Shown here: positions 28,311-37,494 of the stretch, in pieces
How positions within the stretch are numbered: the first letter of the stretch is position 1
Layout: each line of letters starts with the position of its first letter
Assembly (NCBI RefSeq): GCF_014635025.1
Contig: NZ_BMCE01000001.1
Coordinates: 682,001 to 746,000, forward strand
Reading direction: 5' to 3'
From: Fictibacillus barbaricus
GTDB taxonomy: Bacteria > Bacillota > Bacilli > Bacillales > Fictibacillaceae
DNA: 64,000 bases
Notes under the pieces: model-generated
Told to the model about the DNA's origin: nothing
The model's input: only the letters and a program-made list of their open reading frames with translations
The model's database searches: none
Position numbers and translations under genes: made by a program

Positions 28311-29822
28311 TTGAGTACTAATCATCGTAAAGGGAAAAGTGTTCTTTATATATCGCTGCTATTGACAGTGGTGTTCATATTATGGGGAATATTCTTCAAA
28401 AAGAATCTTACGTACGTTACGAATAATATTTATGGCTATACGATTGACTACTTAGGGTGGATCTATCTAGCTTCAGCATTGTTCTTTGTTTTGTTCTCGG
28501 TCTATCTCTTATTCTCAAAATATGGCCGAATTCGATTAGGCAAAGAAACAGACAGACCGGAATTTAAAACTTCCTCTTGGTTAGCCATGCTGTTTGGAGC
28601 GGGAATGGGAATAGGAATCGTTTATTGGAGTGTCGCTGAACCTGTCACTCATTATGTTAACCCTCCATATGGAGAAGGGTTTACGGATGCTTCAGCAAAA
28701 CTAGCAATGAAATATACGTTTTTCCATTGGGGACTGCACCCTTGGGCAATTTATGCAGTTATCGGATTAGCACTTGCTTTCTTCCAATACAACAAGAAGC
28801 TGCCTGCATCCATAAGTTCTGCTTTCTATCCTTTATTGGGAGACAAAATTTATGGACCAATTGGTAAAACGATTGATATTCTTGCTGTGTTTGCTACAGT
28901 ATTCGGCATCGCTACCTCATTAGGTTTTGGAGCATTGCAAATTTCAGGCGGATTTAATACTTTATTTGATGTTCCAAACACCTTAACTTTACAAATTATC
29001 ATCATCGCTGCAGCGACCATCCTTTTCTTGATCTCTATTACGACAGGCTTGGAAAAAGGGATTCAATATTTATCAAATACCGCAATGATTCTATCCTTCT
29101 TGATCATGCTTCTCGTTTTAATACTAGGTCCAACATTTTTCATCTTTAATTTATTCTTTAATTCATTAGGAAATTATTTAAACGATTTCCTAGAAATGAG
29201 TTTAAGATCCGCTCCATTCAGTAAGGGAGAATGGATCGGTAACTGGACACTGTTTTACTGGGCATGGTGGATTGCGTGGGCGCCGTTTGTCGGTATGTTC
29301 ATTGCAAGGGTTTCTAAAGGAAGAACTATAAAAGAGTTCATTCTAGGAGTGCTTGTTGCGCCAACATTAGGCACCTGCTTCTGGATTGCAATCTTTGGTG
29401 GTACAGGGCTTCATTTTGTACAGAACTTAGGCAATCATGAATTGGCTAATAAAATCGCGGATAATGTTTCGCTATCTATCTTTTATTTATTTGATCAGCT
29501 GCCGTTCAGCACCGTGTTAAGTATGATCGGCTTGCTGGTGGTGATCACGTATTACATTACGGTTGCGGATACTTCTACATTTGTTTTAGGAATGCTTAGT
29601 GAATCAGGAAACTTAAATCCTTCCAACAAGATTAAAATCACATGGGGAGTTATTCAATCATTGGTTGCTATCGTTCTTTTAGCAGCAGGCGGTTTAACTG
29701 TCTTACAGACCGTATCAATAGCAACAGCTCTTCCATTTGCCATTATTATGGTATTCATGTGCTGGTCCTTAGTAAAAGGCCTAAGACATGAAGTAAAGAA
29801 GAAATCAATAGAAAAAAAATAA
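28311..29822 (+). CDS. BCCT-family betaine/choline/carnitine transporter
   Basis: A 503-residue twelve-helix transporter of the betaine-carnitine-choline family, for compatible solutes such as glycine betaine. The signature in helix 8 (WAWWIAWAPFVGMFIARVS) and the GMGIG segment in helix 3 are present. The TTG at 28311 lies 7 nt after AAAGGGGA; an in-frame GTG at 28293 overlaps that site. Similar to OpuD and BetT types; the substrate cannot be fixed from sequence. Single gene with a terminator. Confidence 0.9.
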   Translation: MSTNHRKGKSVLYISLLLTVVFILWGIFFKKNLTYVTNNIYGYTIDYLGWIYLASALFFVLFSVYLLFSKYGRIRLGKETDRPEFKTSSWLAMLFGAGMGIGIVYWSVAEPVTHYVNPPYGEGFTDASAKLAMKYTFFHWGLHPWAIYAVIGLALAFFQYNKKLPASISSAFYPLLGDKIYGPIGKTIDILAVFATVFGIATSLGFGALQISGGFNTLFDVPNTLTLQIIIIAAATILFLISITTGLEKGIQYLSNTAMILSFLIMLLVLILGPTFFIFNLFFNSLGNYLNDFLEMSLRSAPFSKGEWIGNWTLFYWAWWIAWAPFVGMFIARVSKGRTIKEFILGVLVAPTLGTCFWIAIFGGTGLHFVQNLGNHELANKIADNVSLSIFYLFDQLPFSTVLSMIGLLVVITYYITVADTSTFVLGMLSESGNLNPSNKIKITWGVIQSLVAIVLLAAGGLTVLQTVSIATALPFAIIMVFMCWSLVKGLRHEVKKKSIEKK

Positions 29823-29827
29823 AGGAA

Positions 29828-29868
29828 TAAAAACGAGGGCCAGAGATAAGCGGCTCTCGTTTTTTGTG
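29828..29868 (+). terminator. Terminator of the BCCT gene
   Basis: AAAACGAGGGCC pairs with GGCTCTCGTTTT around about 9 nt, followed by a T-run. Confidence 0.8.
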
Positions 29869-29999
29869 TTACATTGCATAACAGTCACTTCACCTTATCA
29901 CCGCGGCACTAAGGTCGCATTTACAAGGGTATACTGAGATTGATATACTTTTTTCGGTTTAAAGAAATTGATATGAAAGTTTGAGGTTAACAGACAGCG

Positions 30000-30872
30000 A
30001 TGATGATGGCGATACGAAAACGACGCGGGTTTCTACACCCGGCAGTTGAACTCATTTTAGAATATGTATATGTTGTGATTGGCTCAGGGCTAGTGGCACT
30101 GGCATTCTCGGTATTTCTCCTTCCAAACCAGATTGCCTCTGGCGGAGTAAGCGGGATATCTACAATCCTATATGGCCTTTTCCAATGGAAACCTTCAATT
30201 GTACAGTGGAGCTTAAACATTCCGCTTTTCTTAGCTGGGCTTTTCTTTCTAGGCAGACGATTTGGAGCAAAAACCCTAGTCGGAACCATTGTACTTCCAT
30301 TCTTCGTTTTTATTTTTGAAGAGTGGGGAGCAGCAACAGAAGATCCGCTTCTTGGTGCGATTTTCGGAGGACTTGGAATCGGAGCGGGACTTGGAATCGT
30401 TTTCCGAGGCAAAGCTTCCACTGGCGGGGTAGACCTCTTAGCACAGATCGTCCATAAATACACAGGAGCGTCACTCGGAACCATTATCCTATTCATAGAC
30501 GGTACGGTCGTATTGGCTTCAGCTCTGTTCTTTGGAATTGAACAAGCTTTGTACGCACTTATTGCCATGTTCATTACGGCGAAGACGATTGATGTTGTGC
30601 AGATTGGTCTAGGCACTACAAAAATGGCCCTTATTATCTCTGATCATGAAGATGAGCTGCGCCAGGGCATCCTTACCCATATTTATCGTGGTGTTACAAA
30701 GATCAACGCGTTCGGTGGATATACACAAGATGAGCGGCCGATGCTGATGGTCGTTGTTGCACAATATGAAGTGACGAAATTAAAGCAGTACGTAAAAAGC
30801 GTGGATCCTTCCGCTTTTGTAATCGTAGTAAATGCGAACGAAGTACTAGGAGAAGGGTTCAAACGAGGTTAA
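30000..30872 (+). CDS. YitT family membrane protein (DUF161/DUF2179), YvjA-like
   Basis: A 290-residue protein with five to six membrane helices in the first 200 residues and a C-terminal cytoplasmic DUF2179 domain (residues about 215-285: INAFGGYTQDERPMLMVVV). YitT proteins are common in Firmicutes and of unknown function. B. subtilis places yvjA between prfB and ftsE, which fits this position. Three consecutive ATG codons begin at 30000; GAGG lies 14 nt before the first, so a weak initiation site or a slightly different start is possible. No cccB-type cytochrome gene, which B. subtilis has here, is present. Confidence 0.85.
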   Translation: MMMAIRKRRGFLHPAVELILEYVYVVIGSGLVALAFSVFLLPNQIASGGVSGISTILYGLFQWKPSIVQWSLNIPLFLAGLFFLGRRFGAKTLVGTIVLPFFVFIFEEWGAATEDPLLGAIFGGLGIGAGLGIVFRGKASTGGVDLLAQIVHKYTGASLGTIILFIDGTVVLASALFFGIEQALYALIAMFITAKTIDVVQIGLGTTKMALIISDHEDELRQGILTHIYRGVTKINAFGGYTQDERPMLMVVVAQYEVTKLKQYVKSVDPSAFVIVVNANEVLGEGFKRG

Positions 30873-30895
30873 CTGTACCACCAAAATTCACTCCC

Positions 30896-30930
30896 AAACC
30901 AGTCTGGTCTCAAATCGGCTGGTTTTTTTA
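30896..30930 (+). terminator. Terminator after the YitT gene
   Basis: AAACCAG pairs with CTGGTTT, followed by seven T; the loop region can pair further. Confidence 0.6.
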
Positions 30931-31212
30931 ATGTTAAAGGACTTTTTACCTAAGTCTGCCTTTTTTACTATAAAACCTGCCATCTAGAGCGATAAATCGT
31001 AACGTGCATGCAGGACAAAAGTGCCTAAATTCAGTTCAATGGTCGACTTTAGAACCCGGTTGTCGAAAAGTCTACCTGCAGGTTTTTTCTGATCATGAAG
31101 GATTACAGCGAATTTTGTCGTATTTTATACATTACAGTTTTATTAAAACACAACCATTGTCCCTTGTTTGAGGAAGATGAAACACAACTGTAATAAAATT
31201 GTCAGTACGAGA

Positions 31213-31221
31213 TGTTATAAT
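31213..31221 (+). promoter_or_regulatory. Extended -10 element, likely ftsE promoter
   Basis: TGTTATAAT carries both the TATAAT and the TG extension. It lies about 110 nt before ftsE. No clear -35 is visible. Confidence 0.45.
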
Positions 31222-31331
31222 AGTTATTGCGGAAAAAAACTGACATTTATCGCGCTTTTGTCGAAAGACTTAAATAGATTGTTGATTAAATAGGGAAATA
31301 TTTTTTTGGGGTAGTAAGGAAGTGATTTAGA

Positions 31332-32018
31332 TTGATAGAAATGATTGATGTGTGGAAAACCTATCCGAACGGTGTTATGGCACTAAATGGGATTGATGTC
31401 TACATAGAAAAAGGCGAGTTTGTATATGTGGTCGGACCCAGTGGTGCAGGTAAATCTACATTTATAAAATGCATGTATCGTGAAGAAAAACCAACACAAG
31501 GGTCTATTATTATTAACGGAACAAACCTTGCAAAAGTAAAAGAACGCCAAATTCCAAAAGTACGACGTAAGATCGGCGTTGTTTTCCAAGACTTTAAACT
31601 TTTACCGCGTCTAACGGTTTACGAGAATGTAGCGTTCGCACTTGAAGTTATTGAAGAATCGCCAAAAGTGATCAGAGAACGTGTAATGGAAGTTCTTGAT
31701 CTCGTAAAACTAAAAAACAAAGCCCGCATGTTTCCAGACGAGCTGTCTGGTGGAGAACAACAGCGTGTATCGATCGCTCGTTCTATCGTGAACCATCCGC
31801 CGGTTATCATTGCGGATGAGCCGACTGGAAACCTTGATCCCGAAACAGCTTGGGAGATCATGGACATCTTTAAAGAGATTAATGCAAGAGGAACGACAGT
31901 TGTCATGGCAACTCACAATAAAGAAATCGTTAATACAATCACAAAGCGCGTAATTGCCATAGAAGGCGGCCGAATTGTACGTGATGAGGCGAAGGGGGAT
32001 TACGGCTATGAAGATTAG
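31332..32018 (+). CDS. ftsE: Cell-division ABC ATPase FtsE
   Basis: A 228-residue ABC-type ATPase that pairs with FtsX and, in bacilli, activates peptidoglycan hydrolases during growth and division. Walker A (GPSGAGKST), the LSGGEQQR signature, Walker B (VIIADEPTGNLD) and the switch His (ATHNKE) are complete. The TTG at 31332 lies 6 nt after AAGGAAGTGA and begins MIEMIDVWKTYPNGV, matching FtsE N-termini from Bacillus. Overlaps ftsX by 11 nt. Confidence 0.96.
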   Translation: MIEMIDVWKTYPNGVMALNGIDVYIEKGEFVYVVGPSGAGKSTFIKCMYREEKPTQGSIIINGTNLAKVKERQIPKVRRKIGVVFQDFKLLPRLTVYENVAFALEVIEESPKVIRERVMEVLDLVKLKNKARMFPDELSGGEQQRVSIARSIVNHPPVIIADEPTGNLDPETAWEIMDIFKEINARGTTVVMATHNKEIVNTITKRVIAIEGGRIVRDEAKGDYGYED

Positions 32019-32901
32019 AACATTAAAACGACATGTAGTAGAAGCGTTTAAGAGCATGGGAAGAAACGGCTGGATGTCCTTTGCTTCCATCTCTGCAGTA
32101 ACGGTTACATTACTCCTAGTAAGTGTGTTCTTGGCTATTCTATTGAACATTAACTATATTGCTAGTCAGATTGAAGACGATGTACAGATCAGAGCTTACA
32201 TTGAAAGAACGGAAAAGCCTGAAAACTATAAGGATTACCAACAAGACCTTGAGAAACTGGATAAAGTTAAAACGGTCGAGTACCAATCCAAAGAAGAAGG
32301 TCTAGATGAATTGATTGAAAGCCTTGGAGATGAAGGAGAAGCCTTTTCTTCATTAAAAAATGAAAATCCGCTTCGAGATGCGTTCATTATCTATACGGAC
32401 AAGCCGCAAGATACAGCTGCTGTAGCGAAAGAAGTAGAGAAATTTAAATTTGTTAACAAGGTTGAGTATGGAAAAGGGACCGTCGAAAAGCTCTTTAAAG
32501 TTACAGATGTTGCCCGCAACGTTGGGATTGTCCTCGTGTTAGGACTTGTATTCACAGCGATGTTCCTGATCTCAAATACGATAAAATTAACGATTGTTAC
32601 ACGTCGCCGTGAGATTGAAATTATGAAACTCGTTGGTGCGACAAATGGATTTATCCGCTGGCCTTTCTTTATCGAAGGGTTTGCCTTGGGTGTATCCGGT
32701 GCAGTCCTTCCGATCGTCGTGATCGCTGTAGGATATCAAGCCATTTTTGATATTGCTAATCAAAAATTAGGGACGGTATTCATTGAGCTATTGCCAGTAA
32801 CGCCGCTTATCCCGCAGTTATCGTTATTGATGCTGTTGATCGGTGGAGTCATTGGCGTATGGGGAAGCTTAACATCTGTCCGTAAGTTCTTAAAGATATA
32901 A
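32008..32901 (+). CDS. ftsX: Cell-division ABC permease FtsX
   Basis: A 297-residue permease with four membrane helices and a large extracellular loop (about residues 45-165) that in other bacteria contacts a secreted hydrolase. The motif VTRRREIEIMKLVGATNGFIRWPFFIEG is the FtsX/MacB core. The ATG at 32008 follows AAGGGGGA by 8 nt and overlaps the ftsE end, which implies coupling. FtsX should transmit FtsE ATP hydrolysis to the wall hydrolase encoded next. Confidence 0.95.
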   Translation: MKIRTLKRHVVEAFKSMGRNGWMSFASISAVTVTLLLVSVFLAILLNINYIASQIEDDVQIRAYIERTEKPENYKDYQQDLEKLDKVKTVEYQSKEEGLDELIESLGDEGEAFSSLKNENPLRDAFIIYTDKPQDTAAVAKEVEKFKFVNKVEYGKGTVEKLFKVTDVARNVGIVLVLGLVFTAMFLISNTIKLTIVTRRREIEIMKLVGATNGFIRWPFFIEGFALGVSGAVLPIVVIAVGYQAIFDIANQKLGTVFIELLPVTPLIPQLSLLMLLIGGVIGVWGSLTSVRKFLKI

Positions 32902-32969
32902 GTAGAGATAGCAGAAGTAAAGATCCAAGAAAAGCGAAACAAATTAATAGGGGTTAGGGAGGAAAACGA

Positions 32970-34184
32970 ATGAAAAGGAAAGTGGTTGGTACAGTGCTTT
33001 CGTTAAGTTTAGCACTGGGCGCTTTTACTGTGTATCACTCTGAATCCGTCGTTAACGCGGAGTCTTTATCAAGCATCAAGAAAAAACAACAAGAGAATGC
33101 AAAGAAAGCTCTGGATTCTAAAGCAAAGCTTGACGCAAACAAAAGCAGCCAGGCTGCTGTTGAGAAAGAAATAGAGCGTATTGATATGCTTTCTTCTGAG
33201 ACTGATATGAAAGTACAGGAGAAACAAGCAGAAATTAAAAAAACAAAAGATGAGATCGCACAATTAAAAAGTGAGATTGCTGTTGTTCAAAAGAGAATTG
33301 ACGAACGTGATAAACTTTTAAAAGAACGTGTTAATTCTATGTACGAATCAGGCGGAGCAGTATCTTACTTAGAAGTTGTTCTAGGTTCTAAAGACTTCGG
33401 TGATTTTCTTGATCGCGTGTTAGCACTTAACATGATTGCAGAACAAGACCGCCAGCTTCTAGAAGAACAAAAGAAAGATAAAGAACTGCTGGAAGAAAAG
33501 ATGGCAGCTGTTGAGAAGAAACTGATTAATCTTCAAAAAGCGATGCAAGATCTTCAAAAACTTCAGCAGCAATTAAAAGCACAAATGACTGAAAAAGCCC
33601 GTTTGATGGCTTCTCTTGAAAAAGAAGAAGAGCAGCTTCATGCAGAAGCGCACAAGATTGAAAATGAAGGTGCACTTCTAAAAGCTCAAGAAGACGCGTT
33701 CCGTGCTGAACAAGCGCGTGCAGCTGCAAGGGAAAAAGCGGCTCGTGAGTCTTCGTCTGGTGGTTCAGCTCCATCAATGGGACCTGTTTCTGGAAATGGC
33801 ATGATCATTAAACCAGCTGCAGGAAGAGTTTCTTCTGGTTTTGGAATGAGAAGCAGTGGTATGCACGAAGGAATTGATATCGCACAAGGCGGAACAGTTC
33901 CGATCTATGCTGCAGCAGATGGAACTGTTATTAAATCAGAATACTCATCTTCATACGGAAATGTCGTTTACATTTCTCACTCTATCGGAGGCCAGCAATG
34001 GACAACGGTTTACGCTCATATGAGCAGCCGTGCTGTATCCGGTGGATCAGTATCAAAAGGCCAGTTCTTAGGCAATATGGGGAACACAGGGCATTCATTT
34101 GGTCAGCATCTGCACTTTGAGCTTCATAAAGGACCATGGAATGCAGGAAAAACAAATGCTGTAAATCCTGCGGCTTACTGGTAA
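32970..34184 (+). CDS. Secreted coiled-coil M23 (LytM) peptidase, EnvC/PcsB-like
   Basis: A 404-residue exported wall hydrolase. Signal peptide 1-30 (VVNAES near the cleavage site), long coiled coil about 35-255, Ser/Gly linker, then an M23 domain about 285-404. The zinc ligands are intact: HEGID (H and D) and the HLHFELH block, so it should be an active endopeptidase, unlike the degenerate EnvC of E. coli. It directly follows ftsX, so it is the natural FtsEX-controlled hydrolase. AGGGAGGAAAACGA precedes the ATG. Confidence 0.92.
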   Translation: MKRKVVGTVLSLSLALGAFTVYHSESVVNAESLSSIKKKQQENAKKALDSKAKLDANKSSQAAVEKEIERIDMLSSETDMKVQEKQAEIKKTKDEIAQLKSEIAVVQKRIDERDKLLKERVNSMYESGGAVSYLEVVLGSKDFGDFLDRVLALNMIAEQDRQLLEEQKKDKELLEEKMAAVEKKLINLQKAMQDLQKLQQQLKAQMTEKARLMASLEKEEEQLHAEAHKIENEGALLKAQEDAFRAEQARAAAREKAARESSSGGSAPSMGPVSGNGMIIKPAAGRVSSGFGMRSSGMHEGIDIAQGGTVPIYAAADGTVIKSEYSSSYGNVVYISHSIGGQQWTTVYAHMSSRAVSGGSVSKGQFLGNMGNTGHSFGQHLHFELHKGPWNAGKTNAVNPAAYW

Positions 34185-34259
34185 AATAAACACATAAAGT
34201 AAACAAGCTATTCATATAGTGAAGTAGGAGACAGGCTGTTGCCGAAACTCTTACAATGG

Positions 34260-34295
34260 AAGGCATCGCACTTTGCAGGGTGTGATGCCTTTTCC
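34260..34295 (+). terminator. Terminator or attenuator between the M23 peptidase and ctpB
   Basis: AGGCATCGCAC pairs with GGTGTGATGCCT, followed by TTTTCC. It lies just ahead of the ctpB ribosome binding site and could limit read-through. Confidence 0.7.
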
Positions 34296-34316
34296 TGCAA
34301 AAATGAGGTGAGCAGA

Positions 34317-35777
34317 ATGAACTTAACTAAAAAAATGTTGGCCCTGCTGATTGTCCTGTCAATGCTTGTTGGTGCTGGTGGAATGTATGGCTCTATGGCG
34401 CTTTTTGGAAATGAATCAAAGTACGTACAGAATGGTGAAGTGAACGAGCTGCCGAAAACAGAAACAAAGATCAACAGTGACGGAGAGTTTGCAAAGCTTC
34501 AAAAGACATATGAGATCATCTCTTCTCGGTATGTTGAAGATGTTGATCGAGATAAGCTCCTCGAAGGTGCTATTCAAGGAATGGTTAAAACGTTAAAAGA
34601 TCCATATTCTGTTTATATGGATGAAGAGACGGCAAGCCAGTTCACACAATCATTAGATTCTTCCTTTGAGGGAATCGGTGCAGAAGTAAGTATGGTGGAC
34701 GGAAAAGTAACGATTGTTGCACCATTTAAAGACTCTCCTGCAGAAAAAGCAGGTCTAAAGCCGAACGACCAGATCATTACGATTGATGGGAAAAGTGTTG
34801 AAGGCCTTGATCTTTATAAAGCCGTATTGAAGATTCGCGGTGAAAAAGGGTCTGTCGTCACACTTGGTGTTAAACGCAGCGGTGTTAACGATGTAATGCC
34901 GATTAAAGTAACACGTGACGAGATTCCGATCGAAACGGTTTATTCCGATATTGAAGAAGTAAAAGGTAAAAAGATTGGGGTTCTAGAAATCACATCGTTC
35001 TCTGAGAAAACAGGTTCTGATTTTAAAAAGCAGTTAACAGAGCTTGAGAAAGAAGATATTGATGGTCTTGTTATTGACGTACGTGGTAATCCTGGGGGCT
35101 ATCTAGAAGCGGTTGACAGTATTCTTCGTCAGATCATTCCTGAGAACAAACCATTCGTGCAGATAGAAGACCGTAAAGGGAACAAGGAACGTTATGTTTC
35201 TGCACTAAAAGAAAAGAAAGACTATCCAATCGTAGGTCTGATTGATAAAGGAAGTGCCTCAGCATCTGAAATTCTTGCTGCAGCGTTACAAGAAGCAGGA
35301 AACTATGACCTTGTTGGTGAGAAGTCATTCGGTAAAGGTACCGTTCAGCAGTCTATCGACCTAGGTGATGGATCGAACATCAAGCTTACTTTGTTTAAAT
35401 GGCTGACACCGGATGGAAACTGGATTCATAAAAAAGGTGTCAAACCAACCTTTGAAGTAAAGCAGCCAGAATACTTCTACACGAACCCAATTGCGGTGGA
35501 GAAAAAAGCACTTGAATTTGATATGAACAATGAACAAGTGAAAAACGCACAAGTTATGCTTAATGGATTAGGGTTCCAGACAGGTAGAGATGATGGATAC
35601 TTTGACGAAAAAACACAAGCTGCAGTAACAGCCTTCCAACGTGCAAACAACTTGCCTGCAACAGGAAAAGTAGATGCAAAAACAGCTGGCAAAATGGAGT
35701 CTAAAGTCATTGATTCTATCCGTGACGAAAAGAATGATGTTCAGCGTAAAACAGCCATCGAATTACTTGCAAAATAA
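34317..35777 (+). CDS. ctpB: C-terminal processing protease CtpB (S41)
   Basis: A 486-residue exported serine protease. One N-terminal signal/membrane helix, PDZ domain (about 95-175), S41 catalytic core with the Ser in GSASASEILA and the Lys in GEKSFGKGTVQQ, then a PG_binding_1 domain at the C-terminus (QVMLNGLGFQTGRDDGYF region). In B. subtilis CtpB cleaves SpoIVFA in the sporulation checkpoint for SigK. GAGGTGA precedes the ATG at 34317; the longer frame to 34239 overlaps the terminator hairpin. Confidence 0.93.
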   Translation: MNLTKKMLALLIVLSMLVGAGGMYGSMALFGNESKYVQNGEVNELPKTETKINSDGEFAKLQKTYEIISSRYVEDVDRDKLLEGAIQGMVKTLKDPYSVYMDEETASQFTQSLDSSFEGIGAEVSMVDGKVTIVAPFKDSPAEKAGLKPNDQIITIDGKSVEGLDLYKAVLKIRGEKGSVVTLGVKRSGVNDVMPIKVTRDEIPIETVYSDIEEVKGKKIGVLEITSFSEKTGSDFKKQLTELEKEDIDGLVIDVRGNPGGYLEAVDSILRQIIPENKPFVQIEDRKGNKERYVSALKEKKDYPIVGLIDKGSASASEILAAALQEAGNYDLVGEKSFGKGTVQQSIDLGDGSNIKLTLFKWLTPDGNWIHKKGVKPTFEVKQPEYFYTNPIAVEKKALEFDMNNEQVKNAQVMLNGLGFQTGRDDGYFDEKTQAAVTAFQRANNLPATGKVDAKTAGKMESKVIDSIRDEKNDVQRKTAIELLAK

Positions 35778-35874
35778 GGGATTATGGCAGGAAAAAACAA
35801 CTGAAACACGAATACTATCCGTAGAGGAAATATTCTCTGCGGATTTTCTTTTTACACTTAAAGGGGCAAACAAA

Positions 35875-36054
35875 ATGGGATCATTCAATATTGGAGATAT
35901 ACTTTTTCAGCTGGCAGCCTTTCTGGTACTTGTTGCAATCATTACCGGAATAGGCTTGCTGATGAAACGAGCTGTAAGCACAGATAGAAGATTAAAAAGA
36001 ATCGAAGAAAAAGTGGATGAATTAAAAGAAGAGAAAAGGAGAGAACGCCCATGA
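35875..36054 (+). CDS. DUF4083-like small membrane protein
   Basis: A 59-residue protein with one membrane helix (about 8-30) and a basic amphipathic tail (RRLKRIEEKVDELKEEKRRERP). AAAGGGG lies 8 nt before the ATG at 35875. Its stop overlaps the minJ start (ATGA), so it is translationally coupled to minJ. Function unknown; position suggests a role near division or membrane topology proteins. Confidence 0.75.
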   Translation: MGSFNIGDILFQLAAFLVLVAIITGIGLLMKRAVSTDRRLKRIEEKVDELKEEKRRERP

Positions 36055-37250
36055 CAGACACCTTTGTGAACGAACTGCTGCAAGGCATAGGGCTGCTTTT
36101 TTTACACCCGCTTTTTTATGGCTTTATCCTCATTGCATTTTTAATCGGTTTAAAACGGGTAAAACGTGAGCGCAAAGAATTTAAAGTAAGAGTCCATCCG
36201 GTGATTGATAATCTGATCTTCTCACTGTTGCCTGGTATCTTGATAGGTCTAATTGGTTCCGTAATCTTTGTTTCTGCCGGGGTAACACTGCCTCTTGGGA
36301 TGATCGCTTTAATCGGGATTATGTATTTAGTGCTCGGTTTAACGTTTAAAACGCGCTTTTTAAACCCTGCGTATGCTGTAAGTTTAGCAGCAGTCATCGG
36401 TCTTCTGCTGCCAAAGTTTGAAACTGGTTTAGTTTTTTTAGACAGATGGATAGTAGATGTTCAAAAAACACCCCTTGATTCATTAGCTGTTATTATTGGT
36501 GTTCTTCTGATACAGGAAGGGATTTTGGTAATCTGGAGAGGGGCAGATCGAACGTCACCTCGTCTGTTTAAAGGGAAGAGAGGTCATTACATAGGCGCAC
36601 ATGAAGCTACAAGGTTTTGGATCGTTCCTCAGTTTCTTGTACTGCCTGCTGGTTCTATCCCTGTTTTAGATTGGTGGCCTTTGTTTCCGATGGGAGCAGT
36701 CGGCTTTTCATTCTTTCTTGTTCCTTTTGCGATCGGATACCGCCAGCTTGTAACACATACACTGCCTGCTGAAGCCATTAAACACCTTGGCAAGCAAGTT
36801 TTGTTTCTAGGAATAATCGTTACAGGTATTGCAGCGGTTGGTCATTTTTATAATCTGCCTCTTTTGATTGCCATATCGATTGCGTCCGGTCTTGCAGGCC
36901 GAGAACTCATTACACTTGTAACAAGTCAGCGGGATGACACGAGGCCATCGTTTTTTGTACCGCGAGATAAAGGGGTAATGATTCTTGCTGTAGTCCCTGG
37001 AACGCCTGCTGCAAAAATGGGCTTAAAAGCAGGGGAAGTGATTGTAAAAGTAAACGGAGTCATGCTTTCACACGAGTCAAGTCTTTACAAAGCACTTCAG
37101 ATCAATGCTGCATATTGTAAGCTCGAGGTTCTTGATTTGAACGGAGAAATTCGTTTTGTACAAGGTTCTCTATACCAAAATGAACACCATCAATTAGGTG
37201 TGCTGCTCGTTCACGATGTCGTTGATCGTAACGTTGCGGTAGGGAACTAG
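36051..37250 (+). CDS. minJ: Cell-division topology determinant MinJ
   Basis: A 399-residue membrane protein with about six to eight helices and a C-terminal PDZ domain (residues about 300-375: MILAVVPGTPAAKMGLKAGEVIVKV). MinJ links MinCD to DivIVA at septa and poles in Bacillus. Position after ctpB matches B. subtilis. Its stop codon TAG lies inside the sequence ACTAGTTGTGATTTTTCAT, which is shared with two palindromes at 43.2 and 48.7 kb, so the accessory compartment begins exactly here. Confidence 0.9.
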   Translation: MTDTFVNELLQGIGLLFLHPLFYGFILIAFLIGLKRVKRERKEFKVRVHPVIDNLIFSLLPGILIGLIGSVIFVSAGVTLPLGMIALIGIMYLVLGLTFKTRFLNPAYAVSLAAVIGLLLPKFETGLVFLDRWIVDVQKTPLDSLAVIIGVLLIQEGILVIWRGADRTSPRLFKGKRGHYIGAHEATRFWIVPQFLVLPAGSIPVLDWWPLFPMGAVGFSFFLVPFAIGYRQLVTHTLPAEAIKHLGKQVLFLGIIVTGIAAVGHFYNLPLLIAISIASGLAGRELITLVTSQRDDTRPSFFVPRDKGVMILAVVPGTPAAKMGLKAGEVIVKVNGVMLSHESSLYKALQINAAYCKLEVLDLNGEIRFVQGSLYQNEHHQLGVLLVHDVVDRNVAVGN

Positions 37251-37325
37251 TTGTGATTTTTCATAATTAACCGGAATCTGGTCAAAATTCTCCGGAATCA
37301 TTTTTCATAATTTATCGGAATCGTA
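37244..37325. repeat. Half palindrome plus CGGAAT array at about 21-23 bp
   Basis: AACTAGTTGTGATTTTTCAT from the minJ stop on is the right half of the palindrome found at 43148 and 48663. CGGAAT then recurs at 37272, 37293 and 37316. A terminator and an R module follow. Confidence 0.7.
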
Positions 37326-37336
37326 TAATTGTTATA

Positions 37337-37369
37337 AAAAGGCTCATTCAACTTGAGTCTTTTTTTATT
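37337..37369 (+). terminator. Terminator of the ftsE-minJ cluster
   Basis: AAGGCTCA pairs with TTGAGTCTT around 6 nt, followed by seven T. Confidence 0.75.
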
Positions 37370-37373
37370 CCAG

Positions 37374-37405
37374 TTATTCCACAAACGGGCCAGATTGTTG
37401 AGTAA
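37374..37405 (+). repeat. R module copy 1
   Basis: TTATTCCACAAAC, GGGCCA, GATTGTTGAGTAA: the two 13-nt arms are inverted repeats with few mismatches. Immediately upstream of the first duplicated DinB unit. Confidence 0.85.
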
Positions 37406-37494
37406 GGAAGGTGATTAGATAGTTCATCTTGAAATTGTAAGTTATGCCAGAACAATCGACCGCAATAGATTATTTAGATTGGAGGAAATAGAAA

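Larger units (their letters stand above)
30873..31331. other. 459-bp gap with possible structured RNA
   Basis: It holds a terminator-like hairpin (30896-30929), a 113-nt segment closed by AAACCTGC (30973) and GCAGGTTT (31078) with a T-run, and an extended -10 box TGTTATAAT (31213-31221) that may drive ftsE. No reading frame of note. Confidence 0.5.

Noticed and set aside
29987-30616. 209-codon minus-strand frame opposite the YitT gene
   Set aside because: Composition (Pro/Ser/Thr-rich) is that of a shadow; the opposite strand encodes a clear membrane protein.
31710-32150. 146-codon minus-strand frame across ftsE/ftsX
   Set aside because: Antisense to two well-supported overlapping genes.
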